Below, in pieces: positions 44,080 through 54,602 of a DNA stretch of 64,000 nucleotides (positions are counted from its first letter, which is position 1; every line of letters starts with the position of its first letter). The translations under genes and the position numbers were made by a program. The notes beneath the pieces are model-generated. The model worked only from the letters and a program-made list of their open reading frames with translations, searched no databases and was not told the origin of the DNA. Origin of the DNA: Paraburkholderia hospita (GTDB lineage: Bacteria > Pseudomonadota > Gammaproteobacteria > Burkholderiales > Burkholderiaceae); the NCBI RefSeq assembly GCF_002902965.1, contig NZ_CP026107.1:2375753-2439752 (forward strand), written 5' to 3'.

Positions 44080-47018
44080 GCTCGATCATCGGTTCACTGC
44101 AACGCGTTCTTGAATACCTGTCGCAGGATCTGCTGCGCCGTGTCGAAATACGTTACCGGCTGATCACCGCGTTTATCCTGCTGTCGCTGTTGCCCGTACT
44201 CATTTCGGGCTACATATCGTATGCGGAGTCGACGGCGGCCATCAAGGAGAAGGCGGAGATATTCTCGAAAGAGGTCGTCAAGCAGGTGTCGCGGAACATC
44301 GTGTTGCGCATGGAGCAGATCGAAACGGAAAGCAGCCTGCTGGTGCTCTCCGATCAGGTTCAGTCCTCGCTGATGAAAGTCGCGAACGGCAGCGCGAAAG
44401 AACAGAACGAGGCCCGCCTCGACATGACGCGTCTACTGCTCGATCACTACGGCTCTGTCGATTTCATCAACGCGAAGTATCTGCTCGACACGCACGACCG
44501 GGTGATGGACACGCAGGCGTTCGCGCAACTGACGCGCGGCGTGATGCGCTTCGTCAAGCAGGCGCCCGATCGCAACGGACGTCCGTACTGGGGCAGTTAC
44601 GACAACGGCGTCGGACAGCTGAACCTCGGGATGGTGCGCGCGGTCATCGGCAAGAGCAACAACCGGCGTCTCGGCAATCTGGTGCTGGTGATTCGCCCCG
44701 AGCATTTCTCGACGATCTTCAACGACGTCGCCCTAGGCACGGGAACGGAAATCTACGTGCTCGACAGCAGCAACAACAAGCTGATCGTGCGCGGCGACGA
44801 CATGCCCGCCAGCACGAACGCGACGGCCGAACCCGGTCTGATAGACGGAATCGCGCACAACACCGAGATGCTCGGCCAACCTAATGGCTTCGTCAGCTTC
44901 GAAGGCAAGAACCACGCGGGCTACTTCGCGGCCTACACACGAATTCCCGGCACGACATGGTTCGTCGTCAGCACGATTCCTGAAAAGAAGCTGACGGTCG
45001 AGGCGCAATCCGTGCGCAACCAGATCGTGCTGGTCGGCATTTCAGGCTTTCTGCTGTCGATCTTCTTCGCCTACTTCATCTCGCACAGCATTTCGTCGCC
45101 GCTGAAAGATCTCGTGCGGAAAATGCACGACACGGGCAGCGATGCGGGCGCCGAAGAGCAGGCGCTTGCCGAAGCTCACGTCGATGCCGACGGACAGGAC
45201 GAACTGGGCAGACTCGCGCACCGCTTCGAACGAATGCGCGGGGCGATCAGGCAGAAGATCCAGAAGATCAACGAGATCAATGCGTCGCTGGAGCAGACCG
45301 TCGTCGAACGCACGGCGGAGCTGGTCAGCCGGGAACTGGAATCGCGCACGCTGATCGAGAATTCGCCCGACACGATCACGCGCTACGACCGCGATCTGCG
45401 CCGCACGTATGCGAACCCGGCTTTTTGCACGTCGGCGGGGCGCACCCTAGGCGAAGCGCTCGGCAAGCGGCCTTCGGAAATACCCGGCGGATCGAACGCG
45501 CTGATCTACGAGCGCAAGATCAGCGAAGCGATTTCGACGGGAAAAAGCGGGCAATTCGAGCTGCGCTGGGTCAGCAAGGACGGACAGGAGCAGTGCTCGC
45601 ATATTCGCCTCACGCCGGAAATCGATCCGTCGGGTCGGGTCAATTCGGTGCTCGCCGTGGGCCGCGACCTGTCGGACCGGATGGCGTTCGAAGCCGCCAT
45701 CTGGAAGCAGGCCAACTTCGACACGTTGACACAACTGCCGAACCGCCAGATGTTCCAGAACCGTCTCGAACAGGAAGCGAAGATCGCTCAGCGCTCCGGG
45801 CATCGGATGGCCTTGATGCTGATCGATCTGGACCGCTTCAAGGAAGTCAACGATTCTCTGGGACACGATACGGGCGACACGCTGTTGATCGAAGCCGCGC
45901 GGCGAATCACGTCGTGCGTGCGTGACGCGGACATCGTCGCGCGTCTTGGCGGCGACGAGTTCACCGTGATCCTGCCGAATCTCGATCACATTGGCAGCAT
46001 CGAGCGGATTGCGCGGACGATCATCGACAAGCTGTCCGAGCCGTTCACGCTCGGCCCGGACGAGGCGTTCATTTCGGCGAGCATTGGCGTGACGCTCTAC
46101 CCGGACGACGCGAGCGAACTCGACGTGCTCTTCAAGAACGCCGATCAGGCGATGTACGCGGCCAAGAACGCGGGTCGCAACTGCCTCAGCTATTTCACGC
46201 AGGATTTGCAGATCGCGGCGGAAAAACGCCTGCGTCTGACGAGCGATCTGCGCGCCGCGCTGCCGGGCGATCAGTTCCGGCTCTACTACCAGCCAATCGT
46301 CGATCTGACGACGGGCGACATCTACAAGGCCGAGGCGCTGATCCGATGGCTGCATCCCGAGCGCGGCATGATCAGCCCGCTGGACTTCATTCCATTGGCC
46401 GAAGACACGGGCCTCATCGTGCCGATCGGCGATTGGGTGTTCAGGCAGGCCGTGCAGCAGGCGAAGCGTTGGCGCAACCGCTTCCATTCGTCGTTCCAGA
46501 TCAGCGTCAACGTGTCGCCGGTGCAGATTCGCCAGGACAATCTGGTGTGCACGCAATGGTCCGAGTATCTGCATCACGAAGGCATGCCGGGACAGAGCGT
46601 TGCCGTCGAGATCACCGAAGGGCTGCTGATGCACGCCGACCTGAAGATCGACGAAAGGCTGATGACGTTCCGCAATGCAGGTATCCGCATTTCGATCGAC
46701 GACTTCGGTACGGGTTATTCGTCGCTGGCCTATCTAAAGCGCTTCGAGATCGACTTTTTGAAGATCGACCGGTCCTTCGTGCAGAACCTCGGCTTCGATG
46801 CGGACAATCAGGCGCTCTGCGAGGCGATGGTCGTGCTGGCGCACAAGCTCGGGCTGAAGGTCATTGCCGAAGGCGTGGAAACCATCGAGCAGCGCGATTT
46901 CCTGATGGCCGTCGGCTGCGATTTTGCGCAAGGCTTTTTGTACTCGCAGCCGGTTCCGCCCGAGCAGTTCGAAGCGCTCGTCTGGCCGCGGATCGAAGTC
47001 AGCCCAGCAAGCAACTGA
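44076..47018 (+). CDS. Membrane GGDEF-EAL sensor with Cache-like, HAMP and PAS domains
   Basis: 980 residues. TM1 about 28-46; a large periplasmic Cache-like domain about 48-315 (GTGTEIYVLDSSNNKLIVRG; AYTRIPGTTWFVVSTIPEKK); TM2 about 320-340; HAMP about 340-395; PAS about 425-540; GGDEF motif at residues 625-629 (RLGGDEFTVIL), intact; EAL at 753-755 (YKAEALIRWLHPERG), with DFGTGYSSLAYLKRF and KVIAEGVETIEQ also intact. Both cyclic-di-GMP synthesis and hydrolysis are possible. The start overlaps the binding-protein stop, implying that a periplasmic ligand controls c-di-GMP. Confidence 0.95.
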   Translation: MSSIIGSLQRVLEYLSQDLLRRVEIRYRLITAFILLSLLPVLISGYISYAESTAAIKEKAEIFSKEVVKQVSRNIVLRMEQIETESSLLVLSDQVQSSLMKVANGSAKEQNEARLDMTRLLLDHYGSVDFINAKYLLDTHDRVMDTQAFAQLTRGVMRFVKQAPDRNGRPYWGSYDNGVGQLNLGMVRAVIGKSNNRRLGNLVLVIRPEHFSTIFNDVALGTGTEIYVLDSSNNKLIVRGDDMPASTNATAEPGLIDGIAHNTEMLGQPNGFVSFEGKNHAGYFAAYTRIPGTTWFVVSTIPEKKLTVEAQSVRNQIVLVGISGFLLSIFFAYFISHSISSPLKDLVRKMHDTGSDAGAEEQALAEAHVDADGQDELGRLAHRFERMRGAIRQKIQKINEINASLEQTVVERTAELVSRELESRTLIENSPDTITRYDRDLRRTYANPAFCTSAGRTLGEALGKRPSEIPGGSNALIYERKISEAISTGKSGQFELRWVSKDGQEQCSHIRLTPEIDPSGRVNSVLAVGRDLSDRMAFEAAIWKQANFDTLTQLPNRQMFQNRLEQEAKIAQRSGHRMALMLIDLDRFKEVNDSLGHDTGDTLLIEAARRITSCVRDADIVARLGGDEFTVILPNLDHIGSIERIARTIIDKLSEPFTLGPDEAFISASIGVTLYPDDASELDVLFKNADQAMYAAKNAGRNCLSYFTQDLQIAAEKRLRLTSDLRAALPGDQFRLYYQPIVDLTTGDIYKAEALIRWLHPERGMISPLDFIPLAEDTGLIVPIGDWVFRQAVQQAKRWRNRFHSSFQISVNVSPVQIRQDNLVCTQWSEYLHHEGMPGQSVAVEITEGLLMHADLKIDERLMTFRNAGIRISIDDFGTGYSSLAYLKRFEIDFLKIDRSFVQNLGFDADNQALCEAMVVLAHKLGLKVIAEGVETIEQRDFLMAVGCDFAQGFLYSQPVPPEQFEALVWPRIEVSPASN

Positions 47019-47042
47019 TGCGCGGCGCCGCCGGCTCGCGCT

Positions 47043-47723
47043 TCATTGCTGTGGCGCTTGTGCGGCGCGCGGCTTCACGCGCGCTTGCACGGCATCCGCA
47101 ACCTGCCCGGCAACCTGTTTGATATCGGCCTGCTGATCGTTGCCCGCCATCACGTAGCGTGCGGCCGCTGCATAGGGATTGAGCTTGACGATCGCACCGG
47201 GAACGTGCCGGTCCGACTGCCCTTCTACCGTTTGATAAAGCGGCGTGGGCGATTCGTTGGGCAGCGGATCGATGGCGACCGCCAGTTCGATCTTGCCTTG
47301 TCCCGCGCCGAAACCCACGACGGCGCGCCGCACGCGGTTGCCTTCGTCCACGCTCAGAAATACGCCGCGCACCAGCCACCCCTGCGCGGGAAGCGGCGCG
47401 TCGCCGGGCAGACGGCGCGCGTCGATGCCGTCGTGCTGCAAATCGGCGACGAGCGTTTCCGACATCTTCGCGACCAGTTCCTGCGATTTCTTTTGCGGGT
47501 CCTGCTCCGACAGATGCAGCGGCGACAGGCTGCCCGCGAGGCGTCGCGCGCGGCTCAAGCGGCTCTGATCGGGTGTGATGTCGGCGGCATCGAGTTCGAA
47601 GTCCGACACATAGACGACGGGCGCCGAGGCGCCCGTCGCGCCGCCTTGCTGCGCGAGCGCAACGGACGCAAACGCGGCGAGCCAGAACGCTGCAACCGGG
47701 CATGTCCACCATCGATTGTTCAT
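47043..47723 (-). CDS. DUF4410-like exported protein
   Basis: 226 residues from ATG 47723 (GGAGATCG upstream). Sec signal MNNRWWTCPVAAFWLAAFAS..ALA, no lipobox. The mature part has VVYVSDFELDAADITPDQS, the Lys/Glu-rich AxKMSETLVADLQHDGIDARRL pattern, and VRGVFLSVDEGNRVRRAVVG with a GAGQGKIELAVAI strand. That is the DUF4410 arrangement, an uncharacterised periplasmic or outer-membrane-associated family. Convergent with the GGDEF-EAL gene and separated by 271 bases from the divergent iorA-like gene. No function proposed. Confidence 0.78.
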   Translation of the reverse strand: MNNRWWTCPVAAFWLAAFASVALAQQGGATGASAPVVYVSDFELDAADITPDQSRLSRARRLAGSLSPLHLSEQDPQKKSQELVAKMSETLVADLQHDGIDARRLPGDAPLPAQGWLVRGVFLSVDEGNRVRRAVVGFGAGQGKIELAVAIDPLPNESPTPLYQTVEGQSDRHVPGAIVKLNPYAAAARYVMAGNDQQADIKQVAGQVADAVQARVKPRAAQAPQQ

Positions 47724-47994
47724 CGCGATCTCCTGATTGTGGCCGTCGCGCGGAAACTGTTTGCGCCAGAGACGAATATACGCCGCCCGCCGCAAAGCGA
47801 CCGACACGGGCGCTTCGATGACTCTGCGAGACCCACAGGATTAGGCAAGACTTCCGGAGTTTTCGAACAACAGAAACGGCCGCTTTGAGCCACACTCCGA
47901 CACGTTCCCACTGCTTCGTCATCGCTGTGCATGCGGCAAGCGCGAGCGCGGGCAACCGTGTAAAACCAGAACCCGAACCTACTCGGAGTCATCG

Positions 47995-48456
47995 ATGTCC
48001 ACCACTCTGATTCTCAACGGCAAGTCCACAACACTGGACGCCGATCCCAACATGCCGCTGCTCTGGGCTATCCGCGAAGTCGCCGGTCTGCATGGAACAA
48101 AGTTCGGCTGCGGGATGGCGCAGTGCGGCGCGTGCACGGTTCATCTCGAAGGCCAGCCGATCCGCTCGTGCATCACGCCGCTCGCAGCTGTCGAAGGCCG
48201 TCACATCACGACGATCGAAGGATTGCAGGGCAAGCCGGCCAAGGCCGTGCAGGCCGCGTGGGTGAAACTGCAGGTGCCGCAGTGCGGCTACTGTCAGTCC
48301 GGGCAGATCATGTCCGCTGCCGCGCTGCTCGTGCAAAACCCCAAGCCGTCCGACGCCGACATCGACGCCGCGATGAGCGGCAACATCTGCCGCTGTGCGA
48401 CCTACACGCGCATTCGCGCGGCGATTCACGACGCCGCCGACGCGATGGGAGCGTAA
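47995..48456 (+). CDS. iorA: 2Fe-2S subunit of a molybdenum hydroxylase (isoquinoline oxidoreductase alpha-like)
   Basis: 153 residues. Two 2Fe-2S clusters: the plant-type N-terminal one, with cysteines in [18 protein letters not shown] and the following RSC, and the C-terminal one, with cysteines in [13 protein letters not shown] and [13 protein letters not shown]. It passes electrons from the molybdenum subunit encoded 3 bases downstream. GGAGT precedes the ATG. Length fits the IorA family (about 150). Confidence 0.9.
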   Translation: MSTTLILNGKSTTLDADPNMPLLWAIREVAGLHGTKFGCGMAQCGACTVHLEGQPIRSCITPLAAVEGRHITTIEGLQGKPAKAVQAAWVKLQVPQCGYCQSGQIMSAAALLVQNPKPSDADIDAAMSGNICRCATYTRIRAAIHDAADAMGA

Positions 48457-48459
48457 GCG

Positions 48460-50652
48460 ATGACGACAGATATCGTTGACGTTCAGCGCCCGTCGCGGCG
48501 CACCTTCCTGAAAGGCGCGGGCACGGCAGCAGCTCTCGCGCTCACGATCGGCTTCGAATGGGCGGGCACGTCGCGCCGTGCGATCGCCGCACAAGCGCCT
48601 GGCGGCACGTTCGCGCCGAACGCCTTCCTGCGCGTCGGCGCCGACGACAGCGTGACCGTGATCGCAAAGCACGTCGAAATGGGCCAGGGCGCGTACACGG
48701 GCATTGCGACGATCGTCGCGGAAGAGCTCGACGCAGACTGGTCGCGCGTGCGCGTCGAAAGCGCGCCCGCCGATGCGAAGCGCTACGCGAATCTCGCATT
48801 CGGCACGATCCAGGGCACGGGCGGCAGCTCGGCGATGGCCAATTCGTGGACGCAGCTGCGCGAAGCGGGCGCGACCGCGCGCGTGATGCTGGTCACGGCG
48901 GCGGCACAGCAGTGGAAGGTGCCCGCATCCGAATTGCGCACGGAGCGCGGCGTCGTCTATCACGACGCGAGCGGCAAGCATGCGACGTACGGTTCGCTGT
49001 CATCGGCGGCCGCCGCATTGCCTGTACCGGAAAACGTGACACTGAAGGACCCGAAGAACTTCAGGTTGATCGGCAGCCAGGCACCGCGTGTCGACGTGCC
49101 GCCGAAAACCGACGGCACCGCGCAGTTCACGCTCGACGTGACGCTTCCCGGCATGCTCGTCGCCGTGATGCAGCGTCCGCCGCTGTTCGGCGCGACGGTG
49201 CGCTCGTTCGATGCATCGGCGGCGAAAGCGGTCCCTGGCGTGGTGAACGTGGTGCAGGTGCCGCGCGGCGTCGCTGTCGTCGCAAAGAGTTTCTGGGCCG
49301 CGAAGCAGGGCCGCGACGCGCTGAAAGTGGAATGGGACGACACGCACGCGGAAAAGCGCAGTTCGGCGGACATCATGGCCGAGTACCGCAAGGCCGCCGA
49401 CAAACCCGGCCTGCCCGCGCGCACCGAAGGCGATGCGTCGAAGGCGATCCAGGGCGCGGCGCGCAAGCTCTCCGCGAGCTACGAGTTTCCGTATCTCGCG
49501 CACGCGCCGATGGAACCGCTCGACGCCGTCATCAGGCTGACGGCCAATAGCTGCGAAATCTGGGCGGGCGATCAGTTCCAGACCGTCGATCAGGCGAACG
49601 CGGCGCGCGTCGCAGGCCTGCAGCCGCAGCAGGTCAGCATCCACACGCTGTACGCGGGCGGCAGCTTCGGCCGGCGCGCGAATCCCGGCTCGGACTATAT
49701 CGTCGAAGCCGTGTCGATCGCGAAGGCGCTCGGCGCGAACGGCACGCCCGTCAAGCTGCAATGGACGCGCGAGGACGACATCCACGGCGGCCTCTATCGC
49801 CCGATGTATTTCCACAAGCTCGATGCAGGCCTGACGCGCGACGGCAAGCTGGTCGGCTGGCAGCATCGGATCGTCGGGCAGTCGATCGTCGCCGGCACGC
49901 CGTTCGCGGGGCTGATCAAGAACGGGATCGACGGGACCTCGGTGGAAGGCGCAGCGAACATCGCGTACGCGATTCCGAACATCTCGGTCGAACTGTCGAC
50001 GATGCAGACGGGCGTGCCCGTTCTGTGGTGGCGGGTGGTCGGCAGTTCGCACACGGCTTTCGCGGTCGAAGCGTTCATCGACGAAGCGGCGCACGCGGCA
50101 GGCAAAGACCCCTACACGTTCCGGCGCGATCTGCTCGAACACGAGCCACGCATGCGTGGCGTGCTCGACCTCGCGGCGCAGAAAGCGGGCTGGAGCAACG
50201 CGCCTCTGCCGGCCGGCAAGGGACGCGGCATCGCCGTCGCCGAAGCGTTCAAGACGTTCGTCGCACAGGTCGCCGAGGTGTCCGTGGATAAAGACGGCAA
50301 GGTCAAGGTCGATCGCGTGGTGTGTGCGGTCGACTGCGGCACGGCGATCAACCCGGACGTGATCGCGGCGCAGATCGAAGGCGGTATTGGCTTCGGGCTG
50401 GGCGCAGCGCTGTATGGCGCGATCACGCTGAAGGACGGCCACGTCGAGCAGAACAATTTCGACGGCTACCGCGTGCTGCGCATCGATGCGATGCCGAAGG
50501 TCGAGGTGCACATCGTCGCGTCGACGCAAGCACCGACGGGCATCGGCGAACCGGGTGTCGCGCCCGTGGGTCCCGCTGTCGCCAACGCCGTTTTCGCGGC
50601 GACGGGCAAGCGGGTCTATGCGATGCCGTTCTCGACAGAAAGCCTTGCTTGA
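48460..50652 (+). CDS. iorB: Molybdopterin-binding subunit of an isoquinoline/aldehyde-type oxidoreductase
   Basis: 730 residues. Tat signal [20 protein letters not shown], so the cofactor-loaded heterodimer is probably exported. Molybdopterin-binding segments: [60 protein letters not shown], and the late [17 protein letters not shown] with the likely active-site Glu. It hydroxylates aldehydes or N-heterocycles using water; the substrate is unknown, and 'ior' is used in the family sense. No cytochrome c subunit gene is adjacent, so the electron acceptor is not encoded here. Confidence 0.9.
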   Translation: MTTDIVDVQRPSRRTFLKGAGTAAALALTIGFEWAGTSRRAIAAQAPGGTFAPNAFLRVGADDSVTVIAKHVEMGQGAYTGIATIVAEELDADWSRVRVESAPADAKRYANLAFGTIQGTGGSSAMANSWTQLREAGATARVMLVTAAAQQWKVPASELRTERGVVYHDASGKHATYGSLSSAAAALPVPENVTLKDPKNFRLIGSQAPRVDVPPKTDGTAQFTLDVTLPGMLVAVMQRPPLFGATVRSFDASAAKAVPGVVNVVQVPRGVAVVAKSFWAAKQGRDALKVEWDDTHAEKRSSADIMAEYRKAADKPGLPARTEGDASKAIQGAARKLSASYEFPYLAHAPMEPLDAVIRLTANSCEIWAGDQFQTVDQANAARVAGLQPQQVSIHTLYAGGSFGRRANPGSDYIVEAVSIAKALGANGTPVKLQWTREDDIHGGLYRPMYFHKLDAGLTRDGKLVGWQHRIVGQSIVAGTPFAGLIKNGIDGTSVEGAANIAYAIPNISVELSTMQTGVPVLWWRVVGSSHTAFAVEAFIDEAAHAAGKDPYTFRRDLLEHEPRMRGVLDLAAQKAGWSNAPLPAGKGRGIAVAEAFKTFVAQVAEVSVDKDGKVKVDRVVCAVDCGTAINPDVIAAQIEGGIGFGLGAALYGAITLKDGHVEQNNFDGYRVLRIDAMPKVEVHIVASTQAPTGIGEPGVAPVGPAVANAVFAATGKRVYAMPFSTESLA

Positions 50653-50660
50653 AAGCGATG

Positions 50661-50736
50661 ATCGCGAGCCGCCGCTAGCCGGCGGCTCGCGATGCGCTGA
50701 CCGTCGCGGCCGGCAGCGGGCGAAGCGCCCGCTGCC
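50661..50736. terminator. Two strong hairpins between convergent iorB and the DUF4148 gene
   Basis: ATCGCGAGCCGCC (50661-50673) / GGCGGCTCGCGAT (50681-50693) is a perfect 13-bp stem. GGCAGCGGGCG (50712-50722) / CGCCCGCTGCC (50726-50736) is a perfect 11-bp stem. Neither has a T-run. Probably a convergent transcription-stop or mRNA-stabilising pair. Confidence 0.65.
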
Positions 50737-50742
50737 TTAACT

Positions 50743-51069
50743 TCAATTTCCAAAGAAGACCGGCTGCGGATTCCCGTCCGTCGTCGTCGATCTCGGCGAG
50801 CCCATCTGCATCGTGCCGCTCGGCGCGACGCCGCCCACTGCCGTGTGTTCCATCGGCTGATCGCCTGCCGAGGCCTTGGTTTCGGCTGCCTGGATATCGG
50901 CGGGATAAGTCGCGTCGTCGGAGACCGGGCGATAGCCCGCCTGTTCGACGCGTTGCAGGTCTTCACGCACCTGAGCGCGCGTGACCTGGCCCTGGTCGGC
51001 CTGAGCGAAGGAAAGTGCCGGCGCAGCCAGCGCACACGAGACGACTACGGCTTGAATCAGTGCTTTCAT
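50743..51069 (-). CDS. DUF4148 small exported protein
   Basis: 108 residues. Sec signal MKALIQAVVVSCALAAPALSFA, then the DUF4148 core QVTRAQVREDLQRVEQAGYRP and YPADIQAAETKASA. It ends in a Gly/Ser/Pro-rich tail. Such proteins are abundant in Burkholderia and have no established role; they are periplasmic. AGGTGA precedes the ATG. Confidence 0.85.
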   Translation of the reverse strand: MKALIQAVVVSCALAAPALSFAQADQGQVTRAQVREDLQRVEQAGYRPVSDDATYPADIQAAETKASAGDQPMEHTAVGGVAPSGTMQMGSPRSTTTDGNPQPVFFGN

Positions 51070-51395
51070 GATGGTTCACCTGCAAGTGAGGAGTGCTCGA
51101 CCAGCGCCACATCCTTGCGGGTGTGACCCCAATTCCCTTTGCCCCGTCGCGGGGTGCGAAGGGTTAGCGCCATTGTGTGCACTGACTGCTGACCTAACCC
51201 TGTCTCCCAGATGACAAATCGGTCATTTACGAAATCGCGAAGCATCGCGGCCATTTATCCTCCGCGTTAGATGTCGGATTCGTAATGTCACAGTCACTAA
51301 TCAGTAAGTGCCCCGCCTCCACACTGCGACCTTATGCAATGCCCGCGCGAGATCCGCGTCTGGGCGTACCGACAGATCATCGTCCAAGGAAACTC
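51070..51395. promoter_or_regulatory. 326-bp region before the third RND operon, with a composite hairpin
   Basis: CCCTT (51135-51139) .. CCCCG-TCG-CGGGG (51142-51154) .. AAGGG (51159-51163) forms a nested inverted repeat. Promoters of both the leftward DUF4148 gene and the rightward efflux operon should be here. No gene-length frame was accepted. Confidence 0.45.
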
Positions 51396-54300
51396 ATGTG
51401 GATCGTCAAACTGGCCCTGCGGCGGCCTTACACATTTATCGTGCTGGCCGTGCTGCTCTTCATCATCGGGCCGCTCGCGATCCTGCGCACGCCGACGGAT
51501 ATCTTTCCGAACATCAATATTCCTGTCGTCAGCATCGTCTGGTCGTATAACGGCTTTTCCGCCGAGGACATGGCGCATCGGATCACGTCGAACTACGAGC
51601 GCGCGCTCACGACCGATGTCGACGATATCGAACATATCGAATCGCAATCTTTGAATGGCGTATCCGTGGTGAAGGTGTTCTTTCATCCGGGCGCCGACAT
51701 CAACCGCGCGATTGCCGAGGCCGCGTCGAACTCCGCGTCGATTCTGCGCGTGCTGCCGCCAGGCACGCTGCCGCCGAACATCATCTCGTACAACGCATCG
51801 ACTGTGCCTGTGCTGCAACTGGGTCTGTCGAGCAACACCCTGCCGGAACAGACGCTCTACGATCTGGGCAACAGCTTCATCCGCACGCAGCTCGCGACGA
51901 TTCAAGGCGCGGCCGTGCCGTTGCCATACGGCGGCAAGATCCGCCAGATCATGGTCCAGCTCGATCCGAAAGCACTGCAGGCCAAAGGCCTCGCGCCCAT
52001 CGACGTGGTCAACGCCGTCAACGCGCAAAGCCTGATTCTGCCGGGCGGCACGGCGAAGATCGGCGCGCGCGAATACAACGTCGAGATGAACGGCAGCACG
52101 AGCACGGTCGCCGCGCTCAACGATTTGCCCATCAAGACGGTCAACGGCAGCGTGGTCTATGTGCGCGACGTCGCGCATGTGATCGATGGCTATGCGCCGC
52201 AGACGAACATCGTGCGCAGCGACGGCAAGCGCGCAGCGCTCCTGCAAATCGAAAAGACGGGCAGCGCATCGACGCTCACCATCATCCAGCAAGTGAAGGC
52301 GATGTTGCCGAAGATCGCCGCCGGTCTGCCGAGCGCGCTGAAGATCACGCCGCTTTCCGATCAGTCGGTGTTCGTGAAGTCCGCGATTTCGGGCGTCGTG
52401 CGCGAAGCGCTGATCGCCGCGTGCCTGACGGCCGCGATGATCCTGCTGTTTCTCGGCAGCTGGCGCGCGACGTTGATCATCGCGGTGTCGATTCCGCTTG
52501 CCGTGCTCACCTCGCTGATTGCGCTGGCTGCCCTCGGACAGACCATCAACATCATGACGCTGGGCGGCCTTGCGCTCGCCGTCGGCATACTCGTCGACGA
52601 TGCGACCGTGGCAATCGAAAACATCACGCATCACCTCGAAAACGGCGAGCCGCTGCACGACGCTATTCTGAACGGCTCGGGCGAAATCGCCGTGCCGACC
52701 TTCGTCTCGACGCTGTCGATCTGCATCGTGTTCGTGCCGATGTTTCTTCTTTCGGGCGTTGCGCGCTATCTGTTCGTGCCGCTGGCGGAAGCCGTCGTGT
52801 TCGCGATGTGTGCGTCGTACTTCTTCTCGCGCACGCTGATTCCGACACTCGCGATGTATCTGATGCGCGCGCCTTCGAAGAACGGTCACGCAGCAAAAGG
52901 ACCCTTCGCGATCTTTGCGCGCTTTCAGGCAGGTTTCGAGCGTCGCTTCGAAGCACTGCGCCACGGCTACCACAACGTGCTGCAACGCGCGATCGCAAAT
53001 CGCCGCCGTTTCATTCCGGTTTATCTCGCGCTGTGCTTCGCGTCGCTCGCGCTGATTCCGTTCGCCGGGCGCGACTTCTTCCCCGCCGTCGATACGGGCG
53101 AAATCCGCCTGCATCTGCGCGCACCAACGGGAACGCGCATCGAGCAGACAGCGCGTATCACCGATGAAGTCGAAGCAAAGATTCGCAGCGTGATTCCGAA
53201 GCCGGAACAGGCGGCCGTGCTCGACAACATCGGCGTGCCCGTGAGCGGCATCAACCTGACGTACGACTCGTCGGACCCAGTCGGCCCGGAAGACGCCGAC
53301 ATCATGATTACGCTGAAGCCCGATCACAAGCCGACGGCACAATACGTCGCGCAGTTGCGCAACGTGCTCGCACAATCGTTTCCAGGCGTGACGTTCGCGT
53401 TCCTGCCCGCCGACATCGTCAGCCAGATTCTGAACTTCGGCCTGCCCGCGCCTATCGACGTGCAGATCGTCGGCAACAAGCTCGATCAGAACCGCGTCGT
53501 CGCGGACAAACTGCTCGCGCAGATGCGCGGCGTGCGCGGTCTCGTCGATGCACGCATCCAGCAGCCCGGCGACGAGCCGACCATCGACATCAATGTCGAT
53601 CGCACCAAGGCGATGCAGGCGGGCCTCACGCAGAAGGATGTCGCGCAGAACATGCTGATCGCGCTGTCGGGCAGCTCGCAGACCACGCCGAATTTCTGGC
53701 TCGATCCGAAGAACGGCGTCAGCTATCCGTTGCTGGCGGAAGTGCCGCAATACGACATTCACTCGCTGCAAACGCTCGCCAACATTCCGTTGACGACGAA
53801 CCAAGTGAGCGTCAATCCGCAGAATCAGCTGGGCACGCTCGGCACGATGTCGCGCACCATGCAGCAGGCCGTCGTGTCGCACTACAACGTGCAACCCGTG
53901 CTCGACATTTTCGCGTCGACGCAGGGGCGCGATCTGGGCGGCGTCGCAACTGACGTAACGAAGCTCGTCGACGCCGCGCGCGCGCAATTGCCGCCCGGCT
54001 CGTCGATCGTGATCCGCGGACAGGTGCAGTCGATGAACGAGTCGTTCGCGGGTCTCGGCGCCGGTCTCGTGTTTGCGATCGCGCTCGTCTATCTGCTGAT
54101 GGTCGTGAATTTCCAGTCGTGGCTCGATCCGCTCATCATCATCAGCGGCTTGCCGGGGTCGCTGGCGGGCATCGCGTGGATGCTGTTCGCCACGCATACG
54201 ACGCTCAGCGTCCCCGCGTTGACGGGCACGATTCTTTGCATCGGCATTGCCACCGCTAACAGCATTCTCGTCATCAACACCGCGCGCGAATCGCTCGCGA

Positions 54301-54593
54301 ACGGCATGGCGCCGCTCGCCGCTGCGCTCGATGCAGGCTTCAACCGCTTCCGCCCCGTGCTGATGACGGCCCTCGCGATGCTGATCGGCATGCTGCCGAT
54401 GGCGCTCGGACTTGGCGACGGCGGCGAGCAGAACGCGCCGCTCGGCCGCGCGGTGATCGGCGGTCTCGCGATCGGCACGGTGTCGACACTGTTGTTCGTG
54501 CCCGTCGTGTTCGGCATGGTGCACGCGTGGCTCGCGAAGCGCCGCGCAAAGCGTGCCGCCGATTCCGCCGAAGTGACCACACACGCCCAGTAA
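51396..54593 (+). CDS. RND efflux pump of a divergent subfamily lacking the TM10 lysine
   Basis: 1065 residues from ATG 51396 (AAGGAA upstream). It starts MWIVKLALRRPYTFIVLAVL. The TM4 aspartates are kept (D401, D402 in VGILVDDATVAIENITHH), but the TM10 motif reads GIATANSILVINTARES, with A954 where the AcrB-type pumps at 2599, 5698 and 11721 have a lysine. The porter domain (IVWSYNGFSAEDMAHRITSN; RVLPPGTLPPNIISYNAST) also differs from them. First gene of a complete tripartite operon, with adaptor and channel following. It should export a small molecule, but with a modified proton relay. Confidence 0.93.
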   Translation: MWIVKLALRRPYTFIVLAVLLFIIGPLAILRTPTDIFPNINIPVVSIVWSYNGFSAEDMAHRITSNYERALTTDVDDIEHIESQSLNGVSVVKVFFHPGADINRAIAEAASNSASILRVLPPGTLPPNIISYNASTVPVLQLGLSSNTLPEQTLYDLGNSFIRTQLATIQGAAVPLPYGGKIRQIMVQLDPKALQAKGLAPIDVVNAVNAQSLILPGGTAKIGAREYNVEMNGSTSTVAALNDLPIKTVNGSVVYVRDVAHVIDGYAPQTNIVRSDGKRAALLQIEKTGSASTLTIIQQVKAMLPKIAAGLPSALKITPLSDQSVFVKSAISGVVREALIAACLTAAMILLFLGSWRATLIIAVSIPLAVLTSLIALAALGQTINIMTLGGLALAVGILVDDATVAIENITHHLENGEPLHDAILNGSGEIAVPTFVSTLSICIVFVPMFLLSGVARYLFVPLAEAVVFAMCASYFFSRTLIPTLAMYLMRAPSKNGHAAKGPFAIFARFQAGFERRFEALRHGYHNVLQRAIANRRRFIPVYLALCFASLALIPFAGRDFFPAVDTGEIRLHLRAPTGTRIEQTARITDEVEAKIRSVIPKPEQAAVLDNIGVPVSGINLTYDSSDPVGPEDADIMITLKPDHKPTAQYVAQLRNVLAQSFPGVTFAFLPADIVSQILNFGLPAPIDVQIVGNKLDQNRVVADKLLAQMRGVRGLVDARIQQPGDEPTIDINVDRTKAMQAGLTQKDVAQNMLIALSGSSQTTPNFWLDPKNGVSYPLLAEVPQYDIHSLQTLANIPLTTNQVSVNPQNQLGTLGTMSRTMQQAVVSHYNVQPVLDIFASTQGRDLGGVATDVTKLVDAARAQLPPGSSIVIRGQVQSMNESFAGLGAGLVFAIALVYLLMVVNFQSWLDPLIIISGLPGSLAGIAWMLFATHTTLSVPALTGTILCIGIATANSILVINTARESLANGMAPLAAALDAGFNRFRPVLMTALAMLIGMLPMALGLGDGGEQNAPLGRAVIGGLAIGTVSTLLFVPVVFGMVHAWLAKRRAKRAADSAEVTTHAQ

Positions 54594-54602
54594 GGACTTT
54601 TC

